Of a DNA stretch of 5,030 nucleotides, positions 4,977 through 5,030 are shown piece by piece; positions within the stretch are counted from its first letter, which is position 1, and the number at the start of each line of letters is the position of its first letter. The translations under genes and the position numbers were made by a program. The DNA is from Methylobacterium sp. (GTDB taxonomy: Bacteria > Pseudomonadota > Alphaproteobacteria > Rhizobiales > Beijerinckiaceae). The DNA is taken from assembly GCA_021154065.1 (NCBI GenBank), contig JAJKJG010000183.1, positions 1-5,030 on the forward strand, in the 5' to 3' direction. Under the pieces are notes generated by a model. That model was not told the origin of the DNA, did not search any database, and saw only the letters and a list, made by a program, of their open reading frames with translations.

Positions 4977-5030
4977 GTGGTCGACTCGTCCGTGTTCATC
5001 GCCGCGATTCGCGAGGAGCGGCTTTCGAAA
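4977..5030 (+). CDS. vapC: VapC-type PIN-domain toxin, N-terminal fragment (3' end cut by window edge)
   Basis: VapC toxins are PIN-domain ribonucleases that cleave RNA, often tRNA, using Mg2+ held by conserved acidic residues. Only 18 codons are visible: [18 protein letters not shown], in which the first V is the GTG start. VVDSS carries the first conserved aspartate (residue 3) of the PIN active site, and VFIAAIREE matches the usual first strand and helix. The frame is open to the right edge, so the other acidic residues cannot be seen. The start lies 14 bases after the vapB stop with AGGA seven bases upstream. The last 22 bases are identical to a piece of the yciB region, so the final seven residues may be unreliable. 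The call depends mainly on the adjacent antitoxin and the short PIN N-terminus. Confidence 0.65.
   Translation, partial: MVDSSVFIAAIREERLSK
5009..5030 (+). repeat. Copy 2 of a 22-base exact direct repeat (window end)
   Basis: Identical to 4291-4312 and running to the last base of the window. It falls within the start of vapC, where it would encode REERLSK. It may be chance, a real duplication, or a join or trim artefact at a contig end. Confidence 0.85.

Noticed and set aside
4628..4999. Upstream extension of yciB to an ATG at 4999
   Set aside because: This would add 124 polar residues antisense to vapB; the ATG at 4627 has a good ribosome binding site and gives the family length.

Overview
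The window looks like a stretch of chromosome from a high-GC alphaproteobacterium, most likely a member of the Rhizobiales (Hyphomicrobiales). The coding sequence is very GC-rich, with strong G/C at third codon positions. It carries a cytochrome c maturation (System I) cluster in the order ccmB...ccmC-ccmD-ccmG, followed tail to tail by the septation protein A gene (yciB/ispZ), a neighbourhood I recall as typical of that order. The genus cannot be fixed from the sequence alone.

Layout. 1-390 (+) is the C-terminal part of ccmB, cut by the left edge. 392-1464 (-) holds azlC and azlD, which overlap by ATGA and encode a two-subunit branched-chain amino acid exporter of the AzlCD/YgaZH type. 1465-1612 is a divergent intergenic region with a 13-base palindrome and a weak promoter candidate for azlCD. 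1613-2398 (+) is a DUF4239 (bestrophin-like) membrane protein of unknown role. 2475-4043 (+) is a tight ccmC-ccmD-ccmG operon. 4040-4627 (-) is yciB, whose stop codon shares a TTAA tetranucleotide with the ccmG stop. 4628-4699 is a short divergent control region. 4700-4962 (+) is a VapB-type antitoxin gene with a frameshift in the middle, followed by the first 18 codons of a VapC PIN-domain toxin that runs off the right edge.

How the genes work together. CcmB (with CcmA, outside the window), CcmC and CcmD handle heme and load it onto CcmE. CcmG is the periplasmic thioredoxin-like protein that keeps apocytochrome c cysteines reduced. The azlCD plus DUF4239 block does not belong to this pathway. 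It sits between ccmB and ccmC and splits what is normally one operon, so ccmCDG must be transcribed from a promoter near or within the DUF4239 gene. The VapBC remnant lies upstream of yciB, where I would expect ftsY in Rhizobiales.

I found no CRISPR array, RNA gene, insertion sequence or convincing intrinsic terminator, and no clearly new system. The points most worth checking are the split ccm locus, the frameshifted antitoxin next to an apparently translatable toxin start, and an exact 22-base direct repeat that ends on the last base of the window.
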